From assembly GCF_007827815.1 (NCBI RefSeq), contig NZ_VITH01000009.1, forward strand, positions 1-64,000: 64,000 bases of DNA, written 5' to 3'. The position numbers were made by a program, and so were the translations under genes. Below, piece after piece: positions 42,803 to 51,239 of the stretch (within the stretch, counting starts at the first letter, position 1; every line of letters starts with the position of its first letter). The notes under the pieces are model-generated. The model saw only the letters and a program-made list of their open reading frames with translations. It was not told where the DNA came from and made no database searches. The DNA is from Azospirillum brasilense (GTDB lineage Bacteria > Pseudomonadota > Alphaproteobacteria > Azospirillales > Azospirillaceae).

Positions 42803-43732
42803 ATGGCGCGGCAGATCCCTCTCGATTCCGCGGGGCGGGCCGACGATCCGGAGCGGGACCGGGCGCGCGACGACGGCACGCACGAGATCGCCCCCGATCT
42901 GGCCTACCGGCGGCTCGCCATCGTCAACGTGGTCTTCGTCGGTGCGCCGGGGTCCGGCGACCGGCCCAACAGCGACCGACCCGGCAATGACCGTCAATGG
43001 GTGCTGATCGACGCCGGCGTGATGGGCACGGCGGGTCTCATCGCCAAGGCGGCGGCGGAGCGGTTCGGGCCGGACTCGCGGCCCGCGGCCATCGTGATGA
43101 CCCACGGGCATTTCGACCATGTCGGCGCCCTTGAGGAACTGGCCGAGCGCTGGGACGCGCCGGTCTACGCCCATGGGCTGGAGCACCCCTATCTCGACGG
43201 CAGCGCGTCCTACCCACCGCCCGATCCGTCGGTCGGCGGCGGCCTGATGTCCCTGATGGCGCCGCTCTACCCCCGCGGACCGGTGAATGTGGGCGGCCGG
43301 TTGCGCCGCCTTCCGGAGGACGGCAGCGTGCCGGGCATGCCGGGATGGCGCTGGCTCGCGACGCCGGGGCACAGCCCCGGACACGTCTCCTTCTGGCGTG
43401 CGGCGGACCGCAGCCTCATCGCGGGCGACGCCTTCATCACGACACGCCAGGAATCCGCCTACGCCGTGGCCATGCAGGACCCGGAGATGCACGGCCCGCC
43501 CATGTACTACACGACGGATTGGCAGAAGGCGGGGGACTCTGTGGTTGTGTTGGCTGGGTTGGAGCCCGACCGTGTGGTCACCGGCCACGGTCCCGCCATG
43601 CGGGGCGGCGGCATGCGGGCGGCGCTCCATGAGCTTGCCCGCGATTTCGACCGGATCGCCGTACCGGACCACGGGACCTACGTCGACGCCCCCGCTCGCG
43701 CCGAGGACGGCAGCGCCTACCGGCCGCCCTGA
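42803..43732 (+). CDS. Metallo-beta-lactamase fold hydrolase
   Basis: The 309-residue cytoplasmic protein has the MBL zinc motif 'THGHFDHVGALEEL', a third-ligand His in 'TPGHSPGHVSFW', an Asp in 'IAGDAFITT' and a final His in 'VVTGHGPAM'. Such proteins hydrolyse esters, thioesters or lactones. GGAGG lies before ATG 42803; the longer frame from 42755 lacks a ribosome site. It converges with the DUF1127 gene with only 13 bases between them. Confidence 0.87.
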   Translation: MARQIPLDSAGRADDPERDRARDDGTHEIAPDLAYRRLAIVNVVFVGAPGSGDRPNSDRPGNDRQWVLIDAGVMGTAGLIAKAAAERFGPDSRPAAIVMTHGHFDHVGALEELAERWDAPVYAHGLEHPYLDGSASYPPPDPSVGGGLMSLMAPLYPRGPVNVGGRLRRLPEDGSVPGMPGWRWLATPGHSPGHVSFWRAADRSLIAGDAFITTRQESAYAVAMQDPEMHGPPMYYTTDWQKAGDSVVVLAGLEPDRVVTGHGPAMRGGGMRAALHELARDFDRIAVPDHGTYVDAPARAEDGSAYRPP

Positions 43733-43745
43733 TCCGTCGGTCCGC

Positions 43746-43958
43746 TCATCCTTTCCAGAAGGGCTTGTCCATCTCCTCGCGCGCCGCCGCCTCGTCGAAG
43801 CCGAGGTCGGCCCAGAGATGCGCGTCCATGCGGGCCAAGGCACGGCGCAGCGCCCGCCGCTCCCGCCAGCCGGTCAGGCGGGCGAGCCAGGAGCCGGCGG
43901 TGGGGTCGGCGGTCGCTCCGCTGCGCCGCTTGTCGTGCGTTCCGCTCATGCTCGTCAT
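43746..43958 (-). CDS. DUF1127 (YjiS-like) small protein
   Basis: The 70-residue basic protein ends in the DUF1127 motif 'RRALARMDAHLWADLGFDEAAAREEMDKPFW'. Members of this family are small RNA-binding or stress-related proteins in alphaproteobacteria. Start ATG 43958 was chosen because GGGAGGG lies just upstream; in-frame starts further out are not supported. It is divergent from a LysR gene whose control region it shares, a frequent arrangement for this family. Confidence 0.85.
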   Translation of the reverse strand: MTSMSGTHDKRRSGATADPTAGSWLARLTGWRERRALRRALARMDAHLWADLGFDEAAAREEMDKPFWKG

Positions 43959-44030
43959 GCGGCCCTCCCGCCGGTCGGTCATTCCTCGAAGCCGGAAAAT
44001 CGCGCGTCGGTGCGTGGACGACAAACCATG

Positions 44031-44057
44031 CTTTCTCATAAGATGGATGAGCGAAAG
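44031..44057. promoter_or_regulatory. Inverted repeat at the LysR/DUF1127 divergent promoter
   Basis: CTTTCTCAT (44031-44039) and ATGAGCGAAAG (44047-44057) form an interrupted inverted repeat, CTTTC...GAAAG and TCAT...ATGA, centred on AAGATGG. It ends 6 bases before the ATG of the LysR gene. This is a reasonable site for autorepression and for control of the DUF1127 gene. Confidence 0.45.
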
Positions 44058-44063
44058 TCATCC

Positions 44064-44996
44064 ATGGAGCATCCGATGCGGCGCGCCCTGCCGCCCCTTC
44101 ACGCCCTGCGCGCCTTCGAGGCGGCGGCCCGCCACGAGAGTTTCTCCAAGGCGGCGGACGAGCTGTGCGTGACGCAGGGCGCGGTCAGCCGGCAGATCAT
44201 GGGGCTGGAGGAGTGGTTGGGCGTGCCGCTGTTCCGGCGGCTGACCCGCCGGGTCGAGCTGACCGACGACGGGCGCGCCCTGCTGCCGGTGCTGTCGGAG
44301 TCCTTCGACCGGATCGCCGGCACGGCGGCGCGGCTGGCGGCGCGGGGGCGGGACCTGCGGATCAGGGTGGCCTTCTCCTTCGGCATCCGCTGGCTGATGC
44401 CGCGGCTGGTCCGCTTCCAGGCGCGCCACCCCGACGTGCAGGTGCGGGTGACCGTCGCCTGGACCAGCGGGCTTGAGTTCGACCCGCAGGAGTTCGACGC
44501 CGCCATCCCCTATTGCCGGGAGGTGCCGCCCGGCGTCTCCGCCGTGGAGGTGCTGCCGGAACGCCTGACGGTGGTCTGCCCGCCGGCTCTGGCGGAGCGG
44601 CTGCGGGTGCCGATGGACCTCGGCGCCATCCCGCTGCTGCACGGCTGTTCGGAGGGGCAGGACTGGCGGGCCTGGCTGGCCGCGGCGGGGCTGCCCTTCT
44701 TCGAGGCGCTGCGCCAGGGCGCGGTGTTCGACGCCATGGACCCGGCGATGCAGGCCGCCGCCGCCGGCATGGGCGCCACCGTCGCCGACCGCATGCTGTG
44801 CGCCGAGGATGTGGCGGCCGGGCGGCTCGTCCTGCCCTTCCCGGAGATCGAGGCGTCGTCCGGCAGCTATTGGTTCGTCTGCCCGGAGGGGATGCAGGAT
44901 CGTCCGGCCGTCGCCGCCTTCCGCGGCTGGCTGTTGGAGGAGGCGCGCGATGGGACAATGCAACAAAGCGCTGCGGCGGCTGTTTCCCCGGTTTGA
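44064..44996 (+). CDS. LysR family transcriptional regulator (GcvA-like)
   Basis: The 310-residue protein has the LysR N-terminal winged helix ('LPPLHALRAFEAAARHESFSKAADELCVTQGAVSRQIMGLEEWLGVPLFRR') with the 'P-x-L-x-A-L-R-A-F-E' start of the GcvA group. A type 2 periplasmic-binding-like effector domain follows. ATG 44064 (MEHPMRR) is used; ATG 44076 is also possible. It is transcribed away from the DUF1127 gene and shares a 105-base promoter region with an inverted repeat. The effector is unknown. Confidence 0.9.
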   Translation: MEHPMRRALPPLHALRAFEAAARHESFSKAADELCVTQGAVSRQIMGLEEWLGVPLFRRLTRRVELTDDGRALLPVLSESFDRIAGTAARLAARGRDLRIRVAFSFGIRWLMPRLVRFQARHPDVQVRVTVAWTSGLEFDPQEFDAAIPYCREVPPGVSAVEVLPERLTVVCPPALAERLRVPMDLGAIPLLHGCSEGQDWRAWLAAAGLPFFEALRQGAVFDAMDPAMQAAAAGMGATVADRMLCAEDVAAGRLVLPFPEIEASSGSYWFVCPEGMQDRPAVAAFRGWLLEEARDGTMQQSAAAAVSPV

Positions 44997-45025
44997 GCCG
45001 AAACCTTGACCGGGGGAGCGCCGCC

Positions 45026-45556
45026 ATGGGAGCGCAGGGAGAGCCGCGCCGGGAACTCGACGAGGACACCATCGCCTTCGCCGGCAAGCTGTTCCACTGG
45101 GCGCGCTCCGGCGGCACCGCAGAGCTGACGGAACTGCTGGAGATGGGCCTGCCGGCCAACCTGCGCAACGACAAGGGCGACAGCCTGCTGATGCTGGCCA
45201 GCTACCACGGCCACGCCGAGCTGGCCCGCAACCTGATGCGCCACGGCGCCGATCCGGAGCTGGCGAACGACCGCGGGCAGACCCCGCTGGCCGCCGCCGC
45301 CTTCAAGGGGGATGAGGCGGTGCTGCGGGTTCTGCTGGAGGAAGGCGCCGCCGTGGACGGCTGCGGGCCGGACGGGCGGACGGCGCTGATGACCGCCGCC
45401 ATGTTCGACCGTGTCGCGATGGTGGAGTTCCTGCTGGCCCGCGGCGCCGATCCCGACGCACGGGACGCCCGCGGCCTGACCGCCCGTGAGGCGGCGCTCG
45501 CCATGGGCGCCGCCAACGCCGCCGCCCGTCTGACGCTTGGCGGACAGCCCGTTTAG
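45026..45556 (+). CDS. Ankyrin repeat protein
   Basis: The 176-residue cytoplasmic protein consists almost wholly of four ankyrin repeats (about 28-165): 'NDKGDSLLMLASYHGHAELARNLMRHGADPE', 'NDRGQTPLAAAAFKGDEAVLRVLLEEGAAVD', 'GPDGRTALMTAAMFDRVAMVEFLLARGADPD' and a final partial repeat. It begins 29 bases after the LysR gene and could be co-transcribed. It overlaps the end of the convergent metal-sensor gene by 4 bases. It is a probable protein-binding module of unknown partner. Confidence 0.88.
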   Translation: MGAQGEPRRELDEDTIAFAGKLFHWARSGGTAELTELLEMGLPANLRNDKGDSLLMLASYHGHAELARNLMRHGADPELANDRGQTPLAAAAFKGDEAVLRVLLEEGAAVDGCGPDGRTALMTAAMFDRVAMVEFLLARGADPDARDARGLTAREAALAMGAANAAARLTLGGQPV

Positions 45557-46020
45557 CGGGGCGGCCCCATGTCCATCAGCTTGCGGCGCCCCTCGGGCGA
45601 CAGTTGGCCGAGCACCTCGATCACGCGGCTGTCCATCCGGCCGCGCAATTCGGCCTCCGTCGCGTGGGCCTGTTCGAGCGAAAGGCGCAGGCCGTCCGGG
45701 TCAAAGATTGGGGCTTTTATGCTCTCGCGAATCTGGTGGCGCATCGCCTCCATGTTCTGATGCATGCGCTCGATCGACGTGCGCTCCGCCTCGTAGCCGC
45801 GCCGCAGGATCGCCGCGTCGGCAGGCGACAGCGCGCGCTCCGCCCGTTCGACGAAGCGTGCGATTCCCTGGCCGGGATCGGGCGGCGGCGGTGGGGGCAT
45901 GAGGTGCAGCGCCTGCGCGGCCAGGATGCCGCCCAACAGCATGTTCATGCCGAGCGAGCCGACCAGCAGGTACCAGGGCCAGCGGCGCGGGGCGGCTGGA
46001 CCGGCGATGGGACGGCTCAT
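45553..46020 (-). CDS. CnrX/Spy-like periplasmic heavy-metal sensor domain protein
   Basis: The 155-residue protein has one N-terminal membrane helix ('WYLLVGSLGMNMLLGGILAAQALHL') and a periplasmic four-helix hairpin of the Metal_resist/CnrX/ZraP type ('RRGYEAERTSIERMHQNMEAMRHQIRESIKAP', 'LRLSLEQAHATEAELRGRMDSRVIEVLGQLSPEGRRKL'). With the upstream sigma and anti-sigma genes it makes a CnrYXH-like signalling set. Its stop overlaps the stop of the convergent ankyrin gene. Confidence 0.82.
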   Translation of the reverse strand: MSRPIAGPAAPRRWPWYLLVGSLGMNMLLGGILAAQALHLMPPPPPPDPGQGIARFVERAERALSPADAAILRRGYEAERTSIERMHQNMEAMRHQIRESIKAPIFDPDGLRLSLEQAHATEAELRGRMDSRVIEVLGQLSPEGRRKLMDMGPPR

Positions 46021-46448
46021 CGGATCGCCCCCAGATAGCTGCTGTTCACCACCACCTCCGCGTAACCGTTCGCCTGGGCGCTCTGCACCGGCAGGACTCC
46101 CTGGGCGGCGGCAAGGAATCCCGTCATCCCCATGACCGCGAGGAATCCCGCGGCCGGCCAGAAGCGGATGGGCGGTGCCGACAGGGTCCAGGGAGCGGGG
46201 GCACGCTCCACCGGCGGCGCGTCAAGCCGCGCGGCGATGCCGTCCATCACCCGCCGCACGCTGTCCTCGTCCACCGCCGGAGCGGCGCGGTCGAGCAGGG
46301 CGTCCAGCACCGCGGCGTCGGCCAGGATGGCCCGTGCCTCGGCGGAGTCTTCAAGAAGGGTCAGGGCATCGACGCCGTCCGTCGCAGGCCAGCGGTCGAT
46401 GTCGCCGCCGTAGAGGTCGGCGAAGCGCTTAAACTCTTTGAGTGTCAT
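46017..46448 (-). CDS. Membrane anti-sigma factor
   Basis: The 143-residue protein has a cytoplasmic N-terminal helical region ('FKRFADLYGGDIDRWPATDGVDALTLLEDSAEARAIL', Glu/Asp-rich), a Pro-rich linker, one membrane helix ('FWPAAGFLAVMGMTGFLAAAQGVL') and a short periplasmic tail. This layout and the four-base overlaps with the sigma gene upstream and the sensor gene downstream support an anti-sigma role. There is no zinc (ZAS) motif HxxxCxxC. Confidence 0.78.
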   Translation of the reverse strand: MTLKEFKRFADLYGGDIDRWPATDGVDALTLLEDSAEARAILADAAVLDALLDRAAPAVDEDSVRRVMDGIAARLDAPPVERAPAPWTLSAPPIRFWPAAGFLAVMGMTGFLAAAQGVLPVQSAQANGYAEVVVNSSYLGAIR

Positions 46449-47017
46449 TTCTCGTCGCCGTCCTTCTGACGGATCAGGGAGTTGAGACGGGTGCGGACCA
46501 TACGCCGCGCCCGGACCAGCAGGCTTTCCATGGCCGAAACCGAGACCTTCAGAACCTCCGATGCTTCCGCGCAGCTCATCTCCTGGTAGTAGCACAGGCT
46601 GAGCGCCGCCCGCTGCCGATCCGGCAAGGCGGCGATCGCCGCGTCGACCGCCGCACCGAGCTGGCGCTCCGCCAGCAGCCCGTCGGCGCCGATGGCCGGG
46701 TCGGCCACCTCCACCGCGTCGTCCAAGGGCTGGAAGCTCCTGCGTCGGCGGTAGTCGATCGAGCGGTTGACGACGATCCGGTAAAGCCACGTGGAGAAGC
46801 GGGTGCCGTCGCCGCGCCAGCGGTCGGCGTGCGTCCAGATCTGCAGGAAGGCGTCCTGCACGACCTCCTCCGCGTCGCTCGCGTTGCCGACCACCCGGTG
46901 GGCGAGCGCGAGGCTCCGGCGCAGGTGACGGCGGGTCAGCCGGTCGAAGGCCGCCCGGTTCCCCGCGGCCGTTTCGGCCATCAGCGATTCGTCGTCATCC
47001 TCGTCGATCACCGCCAC
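46445..47017 (-). CDS. ECF (sigma-70 family) RNA polymerase sigma factor
   Basis: The 190-residue protein has region 2 ('RAAFDRLTRRHLRRSLALAHRVVGNASDAEEVVQDAFLQIW', 'FSTWLYRIVVNRSIDYRRRR') and region 4 ('IAALPDRQRAALSLCYYQEMSCAEASEVLKVSVSAMESLLVRARRMVRTRL'). Size and spacing are normal for ECF sigmas. A GTG at 47017, about 7 bases after GAGG, gives the normal length; the longer frame upstream is Pro/Arg-rich and unlike the family. The operon order sigma, anti-sigma, metal sensor suggests it answers to an envelope or metal signal. Confidence 0.88.
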   Translation of the reverse strand: MAVIDEDDDESLMAETAAGNRAAFDRLTRRHLRRSLALAHRVVGNASDAEEVVQDAFLQIWTHADRWRGDGTRFSTWLYRIVVNRSIDYRRRRSFQPLDDAVEVADPAIGADGLLAERQLGAAVDAAIAALPDRQRAALSLCYYQEMSCAEASEVLKVSVSAMESLLVRARRMVRTRLNSLIRQKDGDEK

Positions 47018-47265
47018 GCGGCCATCCTCTGCTCCTTCCCGGGCCCTGGCCTGAATCCGGGGCCGTCCGGCCGGCTCCAGGAACCCTGCTGGTGGTGATA
47101 CGCGGGCGCTTGGGACCTCCTGCGCGGTCCGGAGCGAAAATTTGCGGCCGGTCGATCCCGGCGACGCCAAGGCATTCGTACCCGCGGCCGCGTGGGCGCG
47201 CTACACTGCGCGTCCCGAAACACCGTCCCCCCAATCCCGTCAGCGGGCCAGACACACGGACCGTC

Positions 47266-49905
47266 ATGAGCGCCAGCCGCGATTCTTCCCCCGCCACGCT
47301 CCAGAAGACGCTGACGCAGGCCGTCGCCCACCACCAGAACGGACGGCTGGTAGAGGCGCGGCCCCTCTACGAGCGGGTGCTGCGCCAGATGCCGGAGCAG
47401 AGCGACGCGCTGCATCTGCTGGGCCTGCTGACGGCGCAGACCGGCGATCCGGAATCCGGGATCGCGCTGATCCGCAAGGCGGTGGCGCAGGACGGCGCCC
47501 AGCCGGTCTTCCGCCTCAACCTGGGCCGGGTGCTGGAGGCTGTCGGGCGCTGGGCGGATGCCGCGGATGCCTACGGCCACGCCGCCCGCCTCGCCCCGCT
47601 GGTCCCCGACCATCACCGGCTGGAGGCCGCCGCCCAAACCAAGCTGGGCCGTGCGGAGGCCGCAGCACGAGCCTTCCGCCGCCTGCTGGCGCTGGCGCCG
47701 GAAGACGGCGAGGCCGTAAACGCGTTGGCCGACGCGCTGTATGATCTGGGGCGGCCCGGCTTGGCGGCGGACTGGTACGGGCGGGCATCGGCGCTTGCCC
47801 CCGGCGAGGTGCTGGCGGTCTACAACCAGGGGGCGGCGCTGCGCGATGCCGTGCGTCCGCGCGACGCGCTCGCCGCCTTCCGCCGCGCCGCCGCCCTGGC
47901 GCCGCTGCTGGTCCAGGCGCAGGAGCAGGTGACCGGCCTATGCCACGCGCTGGGCGACATGGGCGGCACGGTCGAGGCCGGGCGCCGGCTGATGGCGCTG
48001 GAGCCGGGCCATGGCGAAGGCGCGAAGATCCTGGGCGCGGCGCTGGCCGCAGCGGGGCCGTGGCGCGAGGGGGCGGCGTGGCTGGAGCGGGCGGCGGTGC
48101 TGGCTCCGGCTCCCGACGCTCTATTGGTGCTCGGCAACCTCTGGCAGGAGCGGGGGCATCCCGCGGCGGCGCCGCGCTGCTACCGGCGCGCCCTGGCGCT
48201 CGCCCCGGGCTCCGCGACGGCGCTGACCGGGCTGGGCATGGCGCTGTCGGCCCTGGGTGCGATGGAGGAAGCCATGATCGCTGCCCGCCGCGCCGTCCGC
48301 GCCGACCCGGAGGAGGCCGGCCATGCCCTCAACGCCGGGGCCGTCGAGCACCGGGCAAAGCGTCCCGAGGAAGCGCGGGCGTGGTTCCGCCGCGCGCTGG
48401 CCCTGCAGCCCGACGGCGCGGCCGGCTGGACCAACCTCGGATCCCACGCCATCGACGCGGGCGCCTTCGACGACGCGCTGACCCTGCTGCGGCGGGCGCT
48501 GACCCTGCGCACGGCGGAGCGGGAGGCGCTGGCCAGCTCCAACCTGGGCGTCGCCCTGATGGCGCTGGGCCGCCACGGCGAGGCGGTGGCCGCCCTGCGC
48601 GCCGCCCTGGACCGCGCGCCGCAGGACGCGGAGGTGCGTTCCAACCTGCTGTTCTGCCTGTGCTTCGCCGAAGAGGCCGACCTCGGCGCAGTGTTCGACG
48701 AGCACCGGCGGTTCGAGCGCGCCGTGATGCCGTTGCCGCCCGCCGTTCCGCGCTTCGACGCGGTGAATCGCAACCCGGAGCGCCGCCTGCGCGTCGGCTA
48801 CCTGTCGCCGGATTTCCAGCGCTACCCGGGGCCGGGCTATCACTTCCTGCTGCCGCTGATCGAGCGCCACGACCGGTCGGCGGTGGAGGTGACCTGCTAT
48901 TACGCCGACCTGCCGAAGGACGCGGCGACGGACCGCTTCGCGGCGCTGGCCGACCGCTGGCGCCCCGTCGCGGCCCTGCCGGACGGCGAGTTGGAGCGGC
49001 TGATCCGGGCGGACGGCATCGACGTGCTGGTGGACTGCGGCGGGCACATGTCGCGCAACCGCATGCCGCTGTTCATCCGCCGCCCGGCGCCGGTCCAGGT
49101 CAGCCTGCCGCTCTACCCGAACACGACGGGGCTGACGGCCATGGACTACCAGTTCTCCGACCACCGCTTCGCCGCGGCGAACGCCGACGCCCTGCACACC
49201 GAGACGCTGATCCGCCTGCCGGGAAGCGTGCTGTGCTACCGCCCTGCGGAGTCCGCTGTGACACCGCCGGACCGTCCGCCGGTGGAGATGGCGGGGGTGT
49301 TCACCTTCGGCTCCTTCAACAACCTGACCAAGCTGAACGCCTCGACGCTGGCGCTGTGGGGGCGGGTGCTGGCGGCGGTGCCGGAGGCGCGGCTGATGCT
49401 GAAATGGCGGGGGCTGTCCGGCGGCGGGGTGGCGCGGCGGGTGCTGGACGCCTTCGCCGCCCATGGGGTTGAGGAGTCGCGGCTGCTGCTGCGCGGCACC
49501 GCCCCGGACCCCTACGAGGATTACCGGCTGCTCGATTGCGCGCTGGACCCCGTCTTCGCCAACGGCGGCACGACGACCTGCGACGCGCTGTGGATGGGGG
49601 TTCCCGTGCTGTCCATCGCCGGGGAGGCGATGATCTCCCGCTGGGGCGCCACCATGCTCGGCAGCGTCGGGCTGGGCGGGCTGGTGGTGGAGCGCGAGGA
49701 CGATTACGTGGCGCTCGCCGTCCGGCTGGCCACCGACCGCGCCTTCCTGGCGGCGCAGCGCGCGGGCTTGCGCGAGCGGATGGCGCGCTCCCCCCTGATG
49801 GACGAGGCGGGGTACGTCCGGGCGGTCGAAGCCGGCTACCGCTTGGCGTGGCGGCGCTGGTGCGCCGGCCTGCCGCCCGCCCGCATCGACATGAGCCCGG
49901 CATGA
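47266..49905 (+). CDS. TPR protein with SPINDLY/O-GlcNAc-transferase (GT41) catalytic domain
   Basis: The 879-residue protein has about eleven tetratricopeptide repeats (residues 15-460) and a C-terminal GT41 domain ('RRLRVGYLSPDFQRYPGPGYHF', 'LVDCGGHMSRNRMPLFIRRPAPVQVSL', 'FTFGSFNNLTKLNASTLALW', 'NGGTTTCDALWMGVPVLSIAG'). The Lys of 'NLTKLN' and the donor-side 'NGGTTT' are kept. However, at the place of the conserved active-site His after 'SPDF' there is Tyr520, and 'YPNTTG' replaces 'YPGTTG', so activity or substrate may differ. ATG 47266 is chosen from TPR onset. It overlaps the GT9 gene by 4 bases; such pairs often modify surface proteins such as flagellin. Confidence 0.88.
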   Translation: MSASRDSSPATLQKTLTQAVAHHQNGRLVEARPLYERVLRQMPEQSDALHLLGLLTAQTGDPESGIALIRKAVAQDGAQPVFRLNLGRVLEAVGRWADAADAYGHAARLAPLVPDHHRLEAAAQTKLGRAEAAARAFRRLLALAPEDGEAVNALADALYDLGRPGLAADWYGRASALAPGEVLAVYNQGAALRDAVRPRDALAAFRRAAALAPLLVQAQEQVTGLCHALGDMGGTVEAGRRLMALEPGHGEGAKILGAALAAAGPWREGAAWLERAAVLAPAPDALLVLGNLWQERGHPAAAPRCYRRALALAPGSATALTGLGMALSALGAMEEAMIAARRAVRADPEEAGHALNAGAVEHRAKRPEEARAWFRRALALQPDGAAGWTNLGSHAIDAGAFDDALTLLRRALTLRTAEREALASSNLGVALMALGRHGEAVAALRAALDRAPQDAEVRSNLLFCLCFAEEADLGAVFDEHRRFERAVMPLPPAVPRFDAVNRNPERRLRVGYLSPDFQRYPGPGYHFLLPLIERHDRSAVEVTCYYADLPKDAATDRFAALADRWRPVAALPDGELERLIRADGIDVLVDCGGHMSRNRMPLFIRRPAPVQVSLPLYPNTTGLTAMDYQFSDHRFAAANADALHTETLIRLPGSVLCYRPAESAVTPPDRPPVEMAGVFTFGSFNNLTKLNASTLALWGRVLAAVPEARLMLKWRGLSGGGVARRVLDAFAAHGVEESRLLLRGTAPDPYEDYRLLDCALDPVFANGGTTTCDALWMGVPVLSIAGEAMISRWGATMLGSVGLGGLVVEREDDYVALAVRLATDRAFLAAQRAGLRERMARSPLMDEAGYVRAVEAGYRLAWRRWCAGLPPARIDMSPA

Positions 49906-51032
49906 CGGACGCCGTGTTCGACCTTTCGTCCGCCCGGCGCATCCTGGTGGTCAAGCTGGACGAGGCGGGCGACTTCGTGCTCGCCACACCCTTCCTGCGC
50001 GGGCTGCGGGCTTCGGCGCCGCAGGCGCGCATCCTGCTCGCGGTGCGCCCCGCCGTCGCCGACCTCGCCGAGACCTGCCCGCACGTCGACGCGGTGGTGG
50101 CGCCGCAGCCGAAGCCGGGCGGAGGCATCGACCTGCGCGGCGTCACGCCGGGCGGTGCGGCGGCCTTCGCGGAGGCGTTCCGCGCCGGCTTCGACCTGAC
50201 TCTGGTCCCCCGCTACGATTTCGACCGCCACGGCGCCACGGCGCTCGCCGCGAACAGCCGCGCCCGCGCCGTTGTTGGATTCTCCGAGACGGTCACGCCC
50301 TGGAAGGCGTCGGGCAACGCCGGCTTCGACCGCGCCTACACCCACCGGCTGACGCCCCCGCCGGGACGCCACGAGGTGGAGCAGACCCTCGCCCTGCTGC
50401 GCTTCGCCGGCGGTGAACCGGACGGCGACGGGGTGGAACTGCGCCTGACCGCGGAGGACCGGGAGGAGGCGGCCCGTCGGCTGGCTGATGCGGTGGGGGA
50501 GCGGATCATCGCCGTGGCGCCGGGGGCCGCCGCTGTCCGCCGCGAATACCCGCCGGAGCGGCTGGCGGCGGTGGTCGCCGTGGTGGCGATCGCGCTCGGC
50601 GCGCGGGTGGCGGTTCTCGGCACGGAGCTGGAGCGGGCGGCGGCGGACCGGATCGCCTCGGCCCTGCCGGGGCGGGTGATCGACCTGACCGGGCGGACCG
50701 GCCTGCGCTTGGCGGCAGCGGTGATCGAGCGGGCGGCGGGGCTGATCGCCATGGATTCCGCCCCGGCCCATCTCGGGGCCGCCATGGGCGTGCCGGTTGC
50801 CGTCTTCTCCTGCCATCCGGAAGGTGGGGACCCCAACCACTTCCACGCGCCGGAGCGCTTCCGCCCCTGGTGCGCGCGGGCGCTGGTGTTGCGGCCCGCG
50901 GCGGCGCTTCCGCCTTGTCCACCGGAAAGCTGCACGGCGGCGGAGGCGCATTGCATCGCCTCGATCCCGCCGGAGCAGGCGGCGGCGCGCATTCTCGCCC
51001 TGTTCGGCGAGAGCGGCGGGGCGTCGCCGTGA
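49902..51032 (+). CDS. Glycosyltransferase family 9 (heptosyltransferase-like)
   Basis: The 376-residue protein has the GT9 N-terminal fold ('RRILVVKLDEAGDFVLATPFLRGLRASAPQARI') and the C-terminal donor site 'LIAMDSAPAHLGAAMGVPVAVFSCHPEGGDPNHFHAPERFRPWC'. The start is set by the ATGA overlap with the TPR-SPINDLY gene. Four or five cysteines near the C-terminus ('CPPESCTAAEAHC') are unusual and could bind a metal. GT9 enzymes move heptose or related sugars; with the upstream GT41 gene it may extend a protein-bound glycan rather than build LPS core. Confidence 0.87.
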   Translation: MTDAVFDLSSARRILVVKLDEAGDFVLATPFLRGLRASAPQARILLAVRPAVADLAETCPHVDAVVAPQPKPGGGIDLRGVTPGGAAAFAEAFRAGFDLTLVPRYDFDRHGATALAANSRARAVVGFSETVTPWKASGNAGFDRAYTHRLTPPPGRHEVEQTLALLRFAGGEPDGDGVELRLTAEDREEAARRLADAVGERIIAVAPGAAAVRREYPPERLAAVVAVVAIALGARVAVLGTELERAAADRIASALPGRVIDLTGRTGLRLAAAVIERAAGLIAMDSAPAHLGAAMGVPVAVFSCHPEGGDPNHFHAPERFRPWCARALVLRPAAALPPCPPESCTAAEAHCIASIPPEQAAARILALFGESGGASP

Positions 51033-51239
51033 TTTGTCCGCCCCTCGGTCCCTGTGGCCGATGGGCAACCTTTGACGGCGCCGGCTCGGCGAAGCCCTTT
51101 TGGAGTGCCGCTTTCCGGCCTGTGGCAGGGCTGCATCACCCCCCGATATTTCGCGATACGGAAGCCACGCCCCTGGCACGAACGCCCTCGGAAACCGTAT
51201 CTTATATGCATTGCAACATCAGCCGGTCCGTGAGGGATC

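Noticed and set aside
47080..47102. GGAACC followed 15 bases later by CG, like an ECF promoter, upstream of the SPINDLY gene
   Set aside because: The -10 part is too weak and only the short -35-like motif fits; such motifs occur by chance.
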